Positions 52,468-62,038 are shown, counted from the first letter of the stretch. The stretch: 64,000 nucleotides of DNA from Hymenobacter plasmatis (GCF_020711255.1 NZ_JAJFAW010000006.1:124001-188000), one strand, 5' to 3'. The notes: a model not told the origin generated them from the letters alone. Program-made: numbers and translations.

Positions 52468-53460
52468 TCAGGAAGGATGCAGAATGTGCAGGATGCGCTG
52501 CATGTCCTCCACCGAATCGAAGGCAATTTTGATTTCGCCGCTGCCTTTGGGGCCGGGCCGCACCTGCACCCGCGAACCAAACCGGTCGGTGAGGTGGCGC
52601 TCGGTGCGGCGCAGCTCGGCGGCGGGCACTACCGATTGAACTGGCGCTGTGGCGGTATTGCCGGCAGTTTCGGCGCCATTAGTAGCCGAAGGACGGCCAA
52701 AACCGCCCCGTACCAATTCCTCAACCCGGCGCACGGACAGTTCCTCGGCCACAATCTTGCGGAACAGCTCCACCTGGGCCTTGGGGTCTTCGATGCCGAT
52801 GAGGGCGCGGGCGTGGCCCATGCTGATTTCGGCATCGCGCAGGCCAATCTGCACGTCGGGCGGCAGCTTGAGCAGGCGCAGGTAGTTGGTGACGGTAGAG
52901 CGGTTTTTGCCCACTCGGTCGCCCAGCTCTTCCTGGCGCAGGTTGCACTCGCTCAGCAGGCGCTGGTAGCTGAGGGCAATTTCGATGGCATTCAGGTTTT
53001 CGCGCTGAATGTTCTCAATCAGGGCCATTTCCAGCATTTGCTGGTCGTCGGCCTTGCGGATGTAGGCCGGAATGGTCTCCAGGCCGGCAAGCTTGGAGGC
53101 CTGTAAACGCCGTTCGCCCGAAATGAGCTGGTAGGCGTTGGTGCCGAGCTGGCGCAGCGTCACGGGCTGAATAATGCCCTGAATTTTAATGCTTTCGGCC
53201 AGTTCCTGAAGGGCTTGCTGGTCGAAGTGGGTGCGGGGCTGGTAGGGGTTGGCCTCGATGTGCTCCACCGAAATAAAGCCCACCGAATTGACGGGGTGCG
53301 ACACCAGCCGGTCGCTGGGGCCGGGCCGGTCGCCTTTTTTCTCGTAGCTGCCCTCAATCAGGGCGTTCAGGCCCCGGCCCAGGCCGCCAATCTTGCGCTT
53401 AGGTATAGGAGCCGCGGCCGTGGCCGGAGTGGTTTTCTCGTCGTTCTTCTCTGGAGTCAT
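52468..53460 (-). CDS. parB: Chromosome-partitioning protein ParB
   Basis: A 330-residue ParB/Spo0J. After a short basic N-terminus with KRKIGGLGRGLNALIEG (the ParA-stimulating segment), the CTPase domain shows NPYQPRTHFD, the GERRLQASKLAGL box and ALIENIQRENLNAIEIALSYQ. A helix-turn-helix parS-binding domain (LGDRVGKNRSTVTNYLRLLKLP) and a C-terminal dimerisation domain follow. I chose ATG at 53460; a further ATG at 53496 and a TTG at 53535 would extend it. It is separated from parA by about 260 bp with a terminator-like hairpin. Confidence 0.97.
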   Translation of the reverse strand: MTPEKNDEKTTPATAAAPIPKRKIGGLGRGLNALIEGSYEKKGDRPGPSDRLVSHPVNSVGFISVEHIEANPYQPRTHFDQQALQELAESIKIQGIIQPVTLRQLGTNAYQLISGERRLQASKLAGLETIPAYIRKADDQQMLEMALIENIQRENLNAIEIALSYQRLLSECNLRQEELGDRVGKNRSTVTNYLRLLKLPPDVQIGLRDAEISMGHARALIGIEDPKAQVELFRKIVAEELSVRRVEELVRGGFGRPSATNGAETAGNTATAPVQSVVPAAELRRTERHLTDRFGSRVQVRPGPKGSGEIKIAFDSVEDMQRILHILHPS

Positions 53461-53645
53461 CTCGGCAAGGTCCTGTTGGCCGAAAGGTCGGCGCATACGG
53501 AACTTCAAAATTACGGATTGTTGGGCGAAGGACAAGCCGGGAAGTTTGACGGGTCTGGTTCAGCTTAAAATCAGTTCTAATTAAGCCTGGATTTCAGCCC
53601 CGGCGAGGCAACATATCGGTAGAGAACTGGCGCATTAAGAACGAT

Positions 53646-53701
53646 AAAGCCCCGGCGGGGCGCCACTCGTTCAACGAATGCCGCTCCGCCGGGGCTTTTA
53701 T
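53646..53701 (-). terminator. Terminator-like hairpin between parA and parB
   Basis: AAAGCCCCGGCGG...CCGCCGGGGCTTT with an internal secondary stem (ACTCGTTCAACGAAT). A T-rich tract follows on the minus strand, 19 bp after the parA stop at 53720, so parB likely needs its own promoter. Confidence 0.85.
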
Positions 53702-53719
53702 TTAGCTCAACTTACCAAA

Positions 53720-54529
53720 TTAAATTCGCTCGTCCTCAGCGGTTTCCTCTGGGCGGGCTTCTACGCTGTTCTTTTCCACAATCTCGCGGGCCAGGTTCAG
53801 GTAGCTAATGGAGCCTTTGCTTTCCGCGTCGTGCAAAATAACGGGGATGCCGAAGCTGGGCGACTCGCTCAGCTTCACGTTGCGGGGGATGATGGTGTCG
53901 AAGGCCAGCTGCTGGAAGTGCATCCGAACCTCTTCCACCACTTGGTTGGAAAGGCGCAGGCGCACGTCGTACATCGTGAGCAGGATGCCTTCGATTTCCA
54001 GTTCCGTATTCAGGCGGCTCTGGATGATTTTGATGGTATTGAGCAGCTTGCCCAAACCTTCCAGGGCAAAATACTCGCACTGCACCGGGATGATAACCGA
54101 GTGCGCGGCCGTGAGGGCGTTCACGGTGATAAGGCCGAGCGAAGGCGAGCAGTCAATGATGATGAAATCGTACTGCTCGGCGAGGGGGCGCAGGGCCTCC
54201 TTCATTTTTTCTTCCCGGTTGGGCAGGTTTATCATCTCTACCTCGGCGCCCACCAGGTCGATGTGGGAGGGCATAAGGTCGAGGTGGGGCAGAATATTGG
54301 TGGGCAGGATGATATCCTGGGCGTTGATGCCGTCCACCATGCATTCGTAAATGCTGTTCTGGATGTCCTTGGGGTCGTAGCCGACGCCGGAAGTGGCGTT
54401 GGCCTGGGGGTCGGCGTCGACGAGCAGGGTCCGGTAGTCCAGGGCGGCCAGGGACGCCGCGAGGTTAATGGAAGTAGTGGTTTTGCCCACCCCGCCTTTC
54501 TGATTGGCTACCGCGATGATTTTTCCCAT
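53720..54529 (-). CDS. parA: Chromosome-partitioning ATPase ParA
   Basis: A 269-residue ParA/Soj ATPase. The deviant Walker A motif NQKGGVGKTTTSINLA is at residues 9-24, Walker A' DADPQANATSG near 38-48, and Walker B FIIIDCSPSLGLIT near 120. It dimerises on the nucleoid with ATP and is released by ParB bound to parS, segregating chromosome origins. Length is typical. It is followed by a hairpin and then parB; an inverted repeat lies just upstream of the ATG. Confidence 0.98.
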   Translation of the reverse strand: MGKIIAVANQKGGVGKTTTSINLAASLAALDYRTLLVDADPQANATSGVGYDPKDIQNSIYECMVDGINAQDIILPTNILPHLDLMPSHIDLVGAEVEMINLPNREEKMKEALRPLAEQYDFIIIDCSPSLGLITVNALTAAHSVIIPVQCEYFALEGLGKLLNTIKIIQSRLNTELEIEGILLTMYDVRLRLSNQVVEEVRMHFQQLAFDTIIPRNVKLSESPSFGIPVILHDAESKGSISYLNLAREIVEKNSVEARPEETAEDERI

Positions 54530-54537
54530 GAGTCTCT

Positions 54538-54630
54538 AATTGTCAGTTGTTCGTTGTCAGTTGTAGGCTAAAGCGGGCAGAAACAGGAGAAAAGAACAAC
54601 CTGACAACTGACAACGAATAACTGACAACT
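54538..54630. repeat. TGTCAGTTGT-type inverted repeat upstream of parA
   Basis: Left arm 54538-54564 and right arm 54604-54630 are 27-nt inverted repeats matching at 25 of 27 positions (core TTGTCAGTT then TTCGTTGTCAGTTGT), with a 39-nt loop. It begins 9 bp before the parA start codon, in the space between divergent parA and the peptide-binding protein gene. The AT-rich composition contrasts with both genes. Confidence 0.85.
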
Positions 54631-54654
54631 AATAACTTTTGCCGTAGCATTGCA

Positions 54655-54662
54655 CAAAGATA
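54655..54662 (-). promoter_or_regulatory. Possible -7 box TATCTTTG for parA
   Basis: TATCTTTG on the minus strand fits TAnnTTTG, 125 nt upstream of the parA ATG. If used, the inverted repeat would be in the 5' leader. Confidence 0.4.
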
Positions 54663-54680
54663 CATTCTTTCCCTGTTCGC

Positions 54681-56375
54681 ATGCCCCCTTTTTTGGCTCG
54701 CTGGACTAGCCGCATAGCTAAACCGCTGGGGCCCTTGGTGGCCCTGCTGGCACTAGGCGGCTGCCACGATGCGGCCCGCCCGGCCGCCGATGAGCGCCGC
54801 GTGTTCCGCTACAACCAGCCCGAGGCCCTCACCTCGCTCGACCCCGCCTTTGCCCGCAACCAGGCCAACTGGTGGGCCGTGGGGCAACTCTACAGCGGGC
54901 TGGTGGAGCTGGACTCGACCCTGCTGCCCACCCCGGCCCTTGCTCGCACGTTCAGTATTTCGCCCGATGGTCGGCTCTACACCTTCGTGCTGCGGCCGGG
55001 CGTGCGCTTTCACGACAGCGAAGTTTTTCCCGGGGGTAAAGGGCGCGAAGTAAAGGCGGCAGACTTCGTTTATTCCTTCAAACGCATTCTGGACCCGGCT
55101 ACGGCCAGCACGGGCGGATGGATTTTCCGGGGCAAGGTGCTGGAGAAGCCCGATGGTACGCCCAGCGATACCTGTTTTGTGGCGGTCAATGACTCGACGC
55201 TGCGCATCCATCTCAAGGAGCCGTTTATTCCGTTCCTGGGCATTCTCACCATGCCCTATGCCTACGTGGTGCCCCACGAAGCGGTAGAAAAGTACGGCAA
55301 GGACTTCCGCGAGCACCCGGTAGGCACCGGGCCGTTCCGGTTCAAGCTTTGGGATGAAGGCAACGTGCTGCTGTATGCACGCAACCCCACCTACTGGCGG
55401 CGCGACCGCCAGGGCCGCCCGCTGCCCTACCTTGATGCCGTGGCCATCAGCTTCCTGGCCGACCGCAAAACGGAGTTCCTGACCTTCATGCAGGGCAAGT
55501 TGGATTTCCTTTCGGGCATTCGCGCCGGCTCCCGCGACTTGATTATGAATCCCGATGGCACCATTCGGGACGATTTCAAGGGCAAGTTCACGGTGCAGAA
55601 AGTGCCGTATCTGAACAACGAGTACCTGGGCTTTCAACTCGATTCGGCGAATCTGACCGGGGAGCAGGCCATCCAGGGACGGGCCCTGCGTGACAAGCGC
55701 GTGCGGCAGGCGTTGAATTATGCACTGAACAAGCCCGAGATGCTGACCTACATCCTGAACCGGGTGGGGCAGGCGGGCACGTCGGGCTTCGTGCCGGCCG
55801 CCCTGCCGTCATTCTCCGAGAAGCTGGTGCCCGGCTACACCTACCAGCCCCAGAAGGCCCGGCAACTGCTGCGCGCGGCGGGCTACGGGCCCCAGCGGCC
55901 GCTGCGCCTACGCCTGAGTACCGTGCTGGAACGCAAGGAGATAGGCGAATACCTGCAGAAGCAGTGGGCCGATGTAGGCGTACAGGTGCAGATTGACATC
56001 AACCAATCGGCAGCCCAACAAGACCTCGTAGATAACGGCCGCGTGGCCTTCTTCGCCAAAAGCTGGCTGGGCGACTACCCCGATGCCGAAAACTACCTGG
56101 CGCTGTTCTACAGCCCCAATTTCAGCCCCGCCGGCCCCGACAAAACGCACTTCAAAAACGCGGCCTACGACAAGCTCTACGACGAAGCCCGCCGCACCCA
56201 GGACGTGGCCAAACGCACGGCTATGTACCAGGCCATGGACCGAATAATCGTGGAGGAATGCCCGGTTATCAGCCTGTATTACGACGAGGTGGTGCGGCTC
56301 ACGCAAAACAACGTACACGGCCTCACGCCCAACCCCATGAACCAACTGCTGCTCGAGCGGGTGCACAAAGACTAG
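54681..56375 (+). CDS. ABC transporter substrate-binding lipoprotein (peptide/nickel type, SBP family 5)
   Basis: A 564-residue lipoprotein with lipobox LALGGC (Cys28). The SBP_bac_5 domain covers the rest, with EALTSLDPAFARNQANWW, RPGVRFHDSEVF, ADFVYSFKRILDP, DAVAISFLADRKTEFLTF and RVRQALNYALNKPEML. Such proteins bind oligopeptides or similar ligands for Dpp/Opp transporters. The permease and ATPase genes are not adjacent here, so it is an orphan binding protein in this window; ligand unknown. The next gene encodes an esterase. Confidence 0.94.
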   Translation: MPPFLARWTSRIAKPLGPLVALLALGGCHDAARPAADERRVFRYNQPEALTSLDPAFARNQANWWAVGQLYSGLVELDSTLLPTPALARTFSISPDGRLYTFVLRPGVRFHDSEVFPGGKGREVKAADFVYSFKRILDPATASTGGWIFRGKVLEKPDGTPSDTCFVAVNDSTLRIHLKEPFIPFLGILTMPYAYVVPHEAVEKYGKDFREHPVGTGPFRFKLWDEGNVLLYARNPTYWRRDRQGRPLPYLDAVAISFLADRKTEFLTFMQGKLDFLSGIRAGSRDLIMNPDGTIRDDFKGKFTVQKVPYLNNEYLGFQLDSANLTGEQAIQGRALRDKRVRQALNYALNKPEMLTYILNRVGQAGTSGFVPAALPSFSEKLVPGYTYQPQKARQLLRAAGYGPQRPLRLRLSTVLERKEIGEYLQKQWADVGVQVQIDINQSAAQQDLVDNGRVAFFAKSWLGDYPDAENYLALFYSPNFSPAGPDKTHFKNAAYDKLYDEARRTQDVAKRTAMYQAMDRIIVEECPVISLYYDEVVRLTQNNVHGLTPNPMNQLLLERVHKD

Positions 56376-56423
56376 GCTGGTTGAGCTGATAAAAAGGAAA
56401 TTACACTTTACTGAAAAAGAATT

Positions 56424-57293
56424 ATGGCCCGTCTCAACAAGATTGTTTTCATGTTTTTGCCGGGCCTGTTTTTGCTCTTCGCAGCCCATGGCCAGTCTGT
56501 TGGGCAAGCATCGGAGGCTGCGCCCCTGGTGATGGGCCAAACGTTTACGCTGCAATCCAAAGCGCTGAGCGAGACCCGCCGAATCAATGTGTATCTGCCG
56601 GCCGGCTATGCCGAATCGACCACCTTGCAGCTGCCCGTGCTGTACATGCCGGACGGCGGCATGGCCGAAGACTTTTTGCACGTGGCCGGGCTGGTGCAAG
56701 TGCTGGTGGGCAACGGCACGATGCGCCCCTTTATCTTGGTGGGCATTGAAAACACCCAGCGCCGGCGCGACCTGACCGGCCCCACCACCAACGCTGAGGA
56801 CAAGAAGATAGCGCCGCACGTGGGTGGCTCAGCCGCGTTTCGCCAGTTCATCCGCACCGAACTGATGCCGGCGGTGAAGCAGCGCTACCGCACCACGGCC
56901 GAAACGGCCATCGTGGGGGAGTCACTGGCCGGGTTATTCGTGGTCGAAACCCTGCTGCTGGAGCCCGATTTGTTCGATTCTTACCTGGCTTTCGACCCCA
57001 GCCTGTGGTGGAACAACGAGCAGCTGGCCAACCAGGCCAGCACCTTGCTCAATGCCAAGCCCAAGGCCGGCCAGCCCAAGTTCCTGTACCTGGCTACCGG
57101 CAGCGACGCGGGACTTGCGCCGCCTGTCGGGCGCCTCACCAAGGCGCTGGGCAGCACCCCTGAGCGCAGCATTGCCTGGCACTACGAGCCCATGCCGCAG
57201 GAAACCCACGCGACCATCTATCATCCCGCCGCGCTCAAGGCCTTCCGGCTGGTCTTCAAGCCCAAAGCCACTAATTCGCCGGGGACGCACTAA
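56424..57293 (+). CDS. Exported alpha/beta hydrolase-fold esterase (esterase D/IroE-like)
   Basis: A 289-residue protein with a signal peptide (residues 1-23, IVFMFLPGLFLLFAAHGQ). The putative-esterase domain shows RRINVYLPAGY, PVLYMPDGGMAEDF, the nucleophile in AIVGESLAGLFVVETLL and the distal His near HATIYHPAALKAF. Family members include siderophore esterases and esterase D-like enzymes; the substrate is uncertain. It follows the peptide-binding lipoprotein by about 48 bp and may share its transcript. Confidence 0.88.
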   Translation: MARLNKIVFMFLPGLFLLFAAHGQSVGQASEAAPLVMGQTFTLQSKALSETRRINVYLPAGYAESTTLQLPVLYMPDGGMAEDFLHVAGLVQVLVGNGTMRPFILVGIENTQRRRDLTGPTTNAEDKKIAPHVGGSAAFRQFIRTELMPAVKQRYRTTAETAIVGESLAGLFVVETLLLEPDLFDSYLAFDPSLWWNNEQLANQASTLLNAKPKAGQPKFLYLATGSDAGLAPPVGRLTKALGSTPERSIAWHYEPMPQETHATIYHPAALKAFRLVFKPKATNSPGTH

Positions 57294-57336
57294 AGTGTTA
57301 GTAGAAGCTAGCGGAGGCTGAATAATTGAGCTGGCC

Positions 57337-57891
57337 CTATCTATCGGCCCGCAGCTCGGCCAAGGCGTCGAACTGATTGGCGAAGCGGTTGAACAGGTTT
57401 TGCACGTTTTCGGGGGCGCCTTCTTCCACCACCACGGTCTTGAGCTGGCCGTTGGGCTGGCGTATGCCAATTACCGTGCTGGGCAGGTCGCTGGTATTCT
57501 TGGAGTATCGTTCCTGAAACTGCTCAAAGTGGGCTTCCTTGGCCATACGCAGCAGGTCGGCTAGCGCGGCCGGGGCCATTTTAAGCTCTTTGGTGCCCAT
57601 CACGGGTACGGCCCGCCGGCCCTCGTAGGCCACGCGGCCATCGGCGTAGACTTGCATTTTGTAGGCCGGGCAGGTGCCGAAGCACGGCGTGCGCTCGAAG
57701 GTGAGCACGGGTTCAGCATCCTGCTTCCCCTGAACAGTTGAGGCTTGGGTAGCAGTAAAAGCCCCTTTTTTACTGACTTTTTTGGCCTTTACCTTCTGCT
57801 TGGTCTGCGAAGTAGGCGTGGCTTTTTGGGCGCAGGCGGGTAAGGTGAAGCTGAATGCGAAAAGCAATACAAGAGCAAAGAGGTAGCGCAT
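57337..57891 (-). CDS. DUF6438 domain lipoprotein
   Basis: A 184-residue protein with signal sequence YLFALVLLFAFSFTLPAC; LPAC is a plausible lipobox. A Lys/Thr-rich linker (about residues 23-60) is followed by the DUF6438 domain (about 65-175) with FERTPCFGTCPAYKMQVYADGRV, whose conserved Cys pair (CFGTC) is the family mark. Function unknown. I chose ATG at 57891; the frame to 57909 starts with TTG. It is convergent with the esterase gene. Confidence 0.88.
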   Translation of the reverse strand: MRYLFALVLLFAFSFTLPACAQKATPTSQTKQKVKAKKVSKKGAFTATQASTVQGKQDAEPVLTFERTPCFGTCPAYKMQVYADGRVAYEGRRAVPVMGTKELKMAPAALADLLRMAKEAHFEQFQERYSKNTSDLPSTVIGIRQPNGQLKTVVVEEGAPENVQNLFNRFANQFDALAELRADR

Positions 57892-57946
57892 GGCCGAATA
57901 TTTAAGCAATGACAGACTGGAGTGCCTGCGTGAATATAGGCAAACA

Positions 57947-57995
57947 AAAAACCGGCAGAACGAAAACCGTGCCTGGGCTTTCGTTCTGCCGGTTT
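57947..57995 (-). terminator. Rho-independent terminator after yidC
   Basis: AAACCGGCAGAACGAAA and its complement TTTCGTTCTGCCGGTTT around a 15-nt loop; a T6 tract follows on the minus strand. It lies 63 bp after the yidC stop at 58058. Confidence 0.9.
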
Positions 57996-58057
57996 GAAGG
58001 GCAATAAGTTAGGTCGTCATGCTATGTTGAATCGGCGCATGACAACCTGCTTGTTTA

Positions 58058-59842
58058 CTAGGACTTCTTCTTGGCCTGGGCTTCGCGCTCCTGCGCGGCT
58101 TTCATGGCTTCGGCAATGCGCCCTTGGATGCCACCGGGCTTCTTGTCCTTGTTTTTGATTTTGTTGGCGTCGAGCTGCGCGCGGATTTTGGTGTCGTCCA
58201 CGAATGCTTTGGTGAGGGCTTGCTGGCCGAAGGTGATAACGTTCGACACAAAGTAGTACCAGGTGAGGCCGGCCGCAAAGCTGTTCAATACGAACAGGAA
58301 GATGATGGGCATCAGGTAACTGTAGGTCTTCATCGGGCCCTGCATGGCCGTGTTGGTCTGGTTGCTCTGCCAGGTCATGAGCAGGGTGGAGGCCGTCATC
58401 AGCAGCGTGAACATCGAAACGTGGTCGCCGTACCATTTCACGTAGAAAGGCAGCTTGATAAAGACGTCGTAGCTGCTCAAGTCCTTGGCCCACAGGAAGC
58501 TCTGCTGGCGCAGCTCAATGGCGTTGGGGAAGAACTGAAACATGGCGAACAGAATCGGCAGCGTGAGCAGCGTGGGCACGCAGCCGCTCAGGGGCGATAC
58601 GCCGAAGGTCTGGTAGAGCTTCATCGTCTCCTGCTGCACCTTGGTCTGGTCGTCGCCGTACTTGGCTTTCAGCTCATCGATTTCCGGCTTCAGCACTTTC
58701 ATGCGGGCTTGGCTCTCGTACGTTTTGTAGGTGAGCGGCCACGTCACGAGCTTAATCAGCAGCACCAGCAGCGCGATAATCAGGCCGTAGGAGCCAATGA
58801 ACTGCTCCAGGAAGTGGAACACCGGCAGCACCACAAAGCGGTTTACCCAGCGGAACAAGCCCCAGCCCAGGTACACGTTGCGGTCGAACTCCGGCGCTAC
58901 TTGCTTCAGCAGGTTGAAAGAGTTGGGGCCGAAGAAGAAGCGGTACTGGCCACGGCCCTGCTCCACCTCGGCCACCGGGATGGTGAGGGTGGTGCTCAGC
59001 GTTTTGATGCTCGTGGAGTCGGCGAGGTTCACGTCCGAATTGAACGCGCCGCCCGTGAAGGGCTGCTGGTCGGCGATGAGGCCGGCCACGAAGAAGTCGT
59101 GCTTGTGGGCCGCCCACTTTACCGGGCCGGCGGCCTTAATTTCCTCGGGCTTTTCGCTGGCTTCGGCCAGGGCGCCCTGGTCGCCGGCGGCCAGGTAATG
59201 GTTGATGGTGGTGTGGTTGCGGTTCTGCTTCAGGTCCTGCTCGGTCTGGCGCACCTGGTCCACAAAGGTGAAGGTGAGCGGCTCCTGGGCCACCGCCTGC
59301 TCCAGGCCATTCAGGCGCAGGTTGTAGGCCAGCTCAAAGCTGTTGGCGGGCAGGGTATAGGTCTGCACGATGCTGCCCCCGGCCACGGGTGCCGTGAAGG
59401 TGAGCACCGATGCACCCGCAGCCTGCGAAGGCACCGACTGGAACACCAGGTCCGAAAACTTCACAGTTTTACCGTCCACGGTGCGGAAGCGCGTGTCCAT
59501 GCGGGCGCTTTTGGCATCGAACAAGTCGAGCGGCTGGCCGAAGAACGTCTTGTACTTGTTCAGGCGCACGGCCGTCACGCGGCCGCCGCGGGTCGAAAAG
59601 GTGACGGTGAGGTTGGCATTGGTCAGGGTTACATCCTGGGCTGTGCCAGCCGTGGTGTCGAGGGCCGCTTCCGGTGCGATGGCCGGTACTGCCGCAGGAG
59701 CAGCGGCGGGGGCGGCGGCAGTAGTAGCCGGCGGCGTCTTACCTGTAGCTTTTTTGTCATCCTTCTTCGGGCTGAAAAAGAAGAGGTACACGAGGAGCAA
59801 GGCCGAAATAAGGAAAAGGCCGGTTGCTTGATTTTTGTCCAT
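58058..59842 (-). CDS. yidC: Membrane protein insertase YidC
   Basis: A 594-residue Gram-negative type YidC that inserts and folds inner-membrane proteins with or without SecYEG. An N-terminal membrane segment (about residues 8-22) is followed by an Ala/Pro-rich linker, a large periplasmic beta-sandwich domain (about 70-340) and the conserved five-span insertase core (about 350-560) with SYGLIIALLVLLIKLVTWPLTYK and SGCVPTLLTLPILFAMFQFFPNAI. The C-terminus is charged. pyrG normally precedes yidC in Bacteroidota; here a repeat-flanked GIY-YIG gene lies between them. Its -7 box is 23 nt upstream. Confidence 0.97.
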   Translation of the reverse strand: MDKNQATGLFLISALLLVYLFFFSPKKDDKKATGKTPPATTAAAPAAAPAAVPAIAPEAALDTTAGTAQDVTLTNANLTVTFSTRGGRVTAVRLNKYKTFFGQPLDLFDAKSARMDTRFRTVDGKTVKFSDLVFQSVPSQAAGASVLTFTAPVAGGSIVQTYTLPANSFELAYNLRLNGLEQAVAQEPLTFTFVDQVRQTEQDLKQNRNHTTINHYLAAGDQGALAEASEKPEEIKAAGPVKWAAHKHDFFVAGLIADQQPFTGGAFNSDVNLADSTSIKTLSTTLTIPVAEVEQGRGQYRFFFGPNSFNLLKQVAPEFDRNVYLGWGLFRWVNRFVVLPVFHFLEQFIGSYGLIIALLVLLIKLVTWPLTYKTYESQARMKVLKPEIDELKAKYGDDQTKVQQETMKLYQTFGVSPLSGCVPTLLTLPILFAMFQFFPNAIELRQQSFLWAKDLSSYDVFIKLPFYVKWYGDHVSMFTLLMTASTLLMTWQSNQTNTAMQGPMKTYSYLMPIIFLFVLNSFAAGLTWYYFVSNVITFGQQALTKAFVDDTKIRAQLDANKIKNKDKKPGGIQGRIAEAMKAAQEREAQAKKKS

Positions 59843-59865
59843 TACTATTTTAAGTTGCGAAGGGG

Positions 59866-59873
59866 CAAAGGTA
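59866..59873 (-). promoter_or_regulatory. -7 promoter box TACCTTTG for yidC
   Basis: Exact TACCTTTG on the minus strand, 23 nt before the yidC ATG. The terminal repeat of the neighbouring cassette begins 11 bp upstream, so any -33 box lies within the cassette. Confidence 0.6.
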
Positions 59874-59884
59874 CGGAGTGAAGG

Positions 59885-59966
59885 GCCTCGTCTGTTATAC
59901 TGGATGGGCCACCTGTCATTGCGAGGCCGCAGGCCGTGGCAATCCGTCCTTAGAAAGCGACCAGCC
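59885..59966 (+). repeat. Left terminal inverted repeat of the GIY-YIG cassette
   Basis: 82 bp. It runs from GCCTCGTCTGT at the outer end to GCGACCAGCC at the inner end, with CCACCTGTCATTGCGAG and GGCAATCCGTCCT between them. Confidence 0.85.
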
Positions 59967-59986
59967 CTGAAAAGTGATAACGCCTT

Positions 59987-60268
59987 TTATCCCGCTAGTT
60001 CTTTCCAAGCCGGATTTTCCGTGTTAATCAGCGCCAGCTTTTTAGCGCGAGAACCTGCTTTAAGCTGTTTCTCGCGAGCAATTGCCGCATTGATATCTGG
60101 ATACGTTTCGAAATACACCAGCTTTTGCACGTTGTATTGCTTGGTAAATCCCTCGTGTACGCCAGCTTTATGCTCGGCTACGCGCCGGGCTAAGTCGTTG
60201 GTAACGCCGATGTATAAGACTGAGTGATTCGCATTGGTGAGCAGGTAGACGTAATAAGTGCGCACCAT
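59987..60268 (-). CDS. GIY-YIG nuclease domain protein (UPF0213/YhbQ-like)
   Basis: A 93-residue single-domain protein. The GIY-YIG motif appears as YVY (residues 6-8) and YIG (19-21), followed by TNDLARRVAEHK with the catalytic Arg28 and His33. The metal-binding Glu66 lies in AAIAREKQLK, and the end motif NPAWKEL is typical of this subfamily. All catalytic residues are present, so it is probably an active nuclease or nickase; its target is unknown. It is flanked on both sides by inverted repeats of the CATTGCGAG family inside the conserved pyrG-yidC spacer. Confidence 0.93.
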   Translation of the reverse strand: MVRTYYVYLLTNANHSVLYIGVTNDLARRVAEHKAGVHEGFTKQYNVQKLVYFETYPDINAAIAREKQLKAGSRAKKLALINTENPAWKELAG

Positions 60269-60292
60269 ATTTTAAGCTTTGTCACGTCTTTA

Positions 60293-60380
60293 GGCTGGTC
60301 GCAGTGAGAGGACGGATTGCCGCGTTTCGCTGCGCTCCACTCGCAATGACAGGTGGGCGCAACGCATTGACAGACGAGGC
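60293..60380 (-). repeat. Right terminal inverted repeat of the GIY-YIG cassette
   Basis: 88 bp, inverted relative to the left repeat. The outer end GCCTCGTCTGT (minus strand) lies 5 bp from the pyrG stop codon; the inner end is GCGACCAGCC. Confidence 0.85.
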
Positions 60381-60385
60381 AGCGT

Positions 60386-62029
<1,644 letters not shown>

Positions 62030-62038
62030 TTCGGGAGA

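Larger units (their letters stand above)
59885..60380. mobile_element. Candidate mobile cassette: GIY-YIG gene between terminal inverted repeats
   Basis: The left terminal repeat 59885-59966 and the right repeat 60293-60380, read inward, share GCCTCGTCTGT, CCACCTGTCATTGCGAG, GGCAATCCGTCCT and GCGACCAGCC in the same order, with variable sequence between. Each arm has an inner TTGC...GCAA dyad typical of REP sequences. The only gene inside is the GIY-YIG nuclease. The cassette occupies the pyrG-yidC spacer and ends 5 bp from the pyrG stop. I see no target-site duplication. Confidence 0.7.

Noticed and set aside
58124..59881. 585-residue open frame antisense to yidC
   Set aside because: Shadow of yidC with the same biased composition and no family match.
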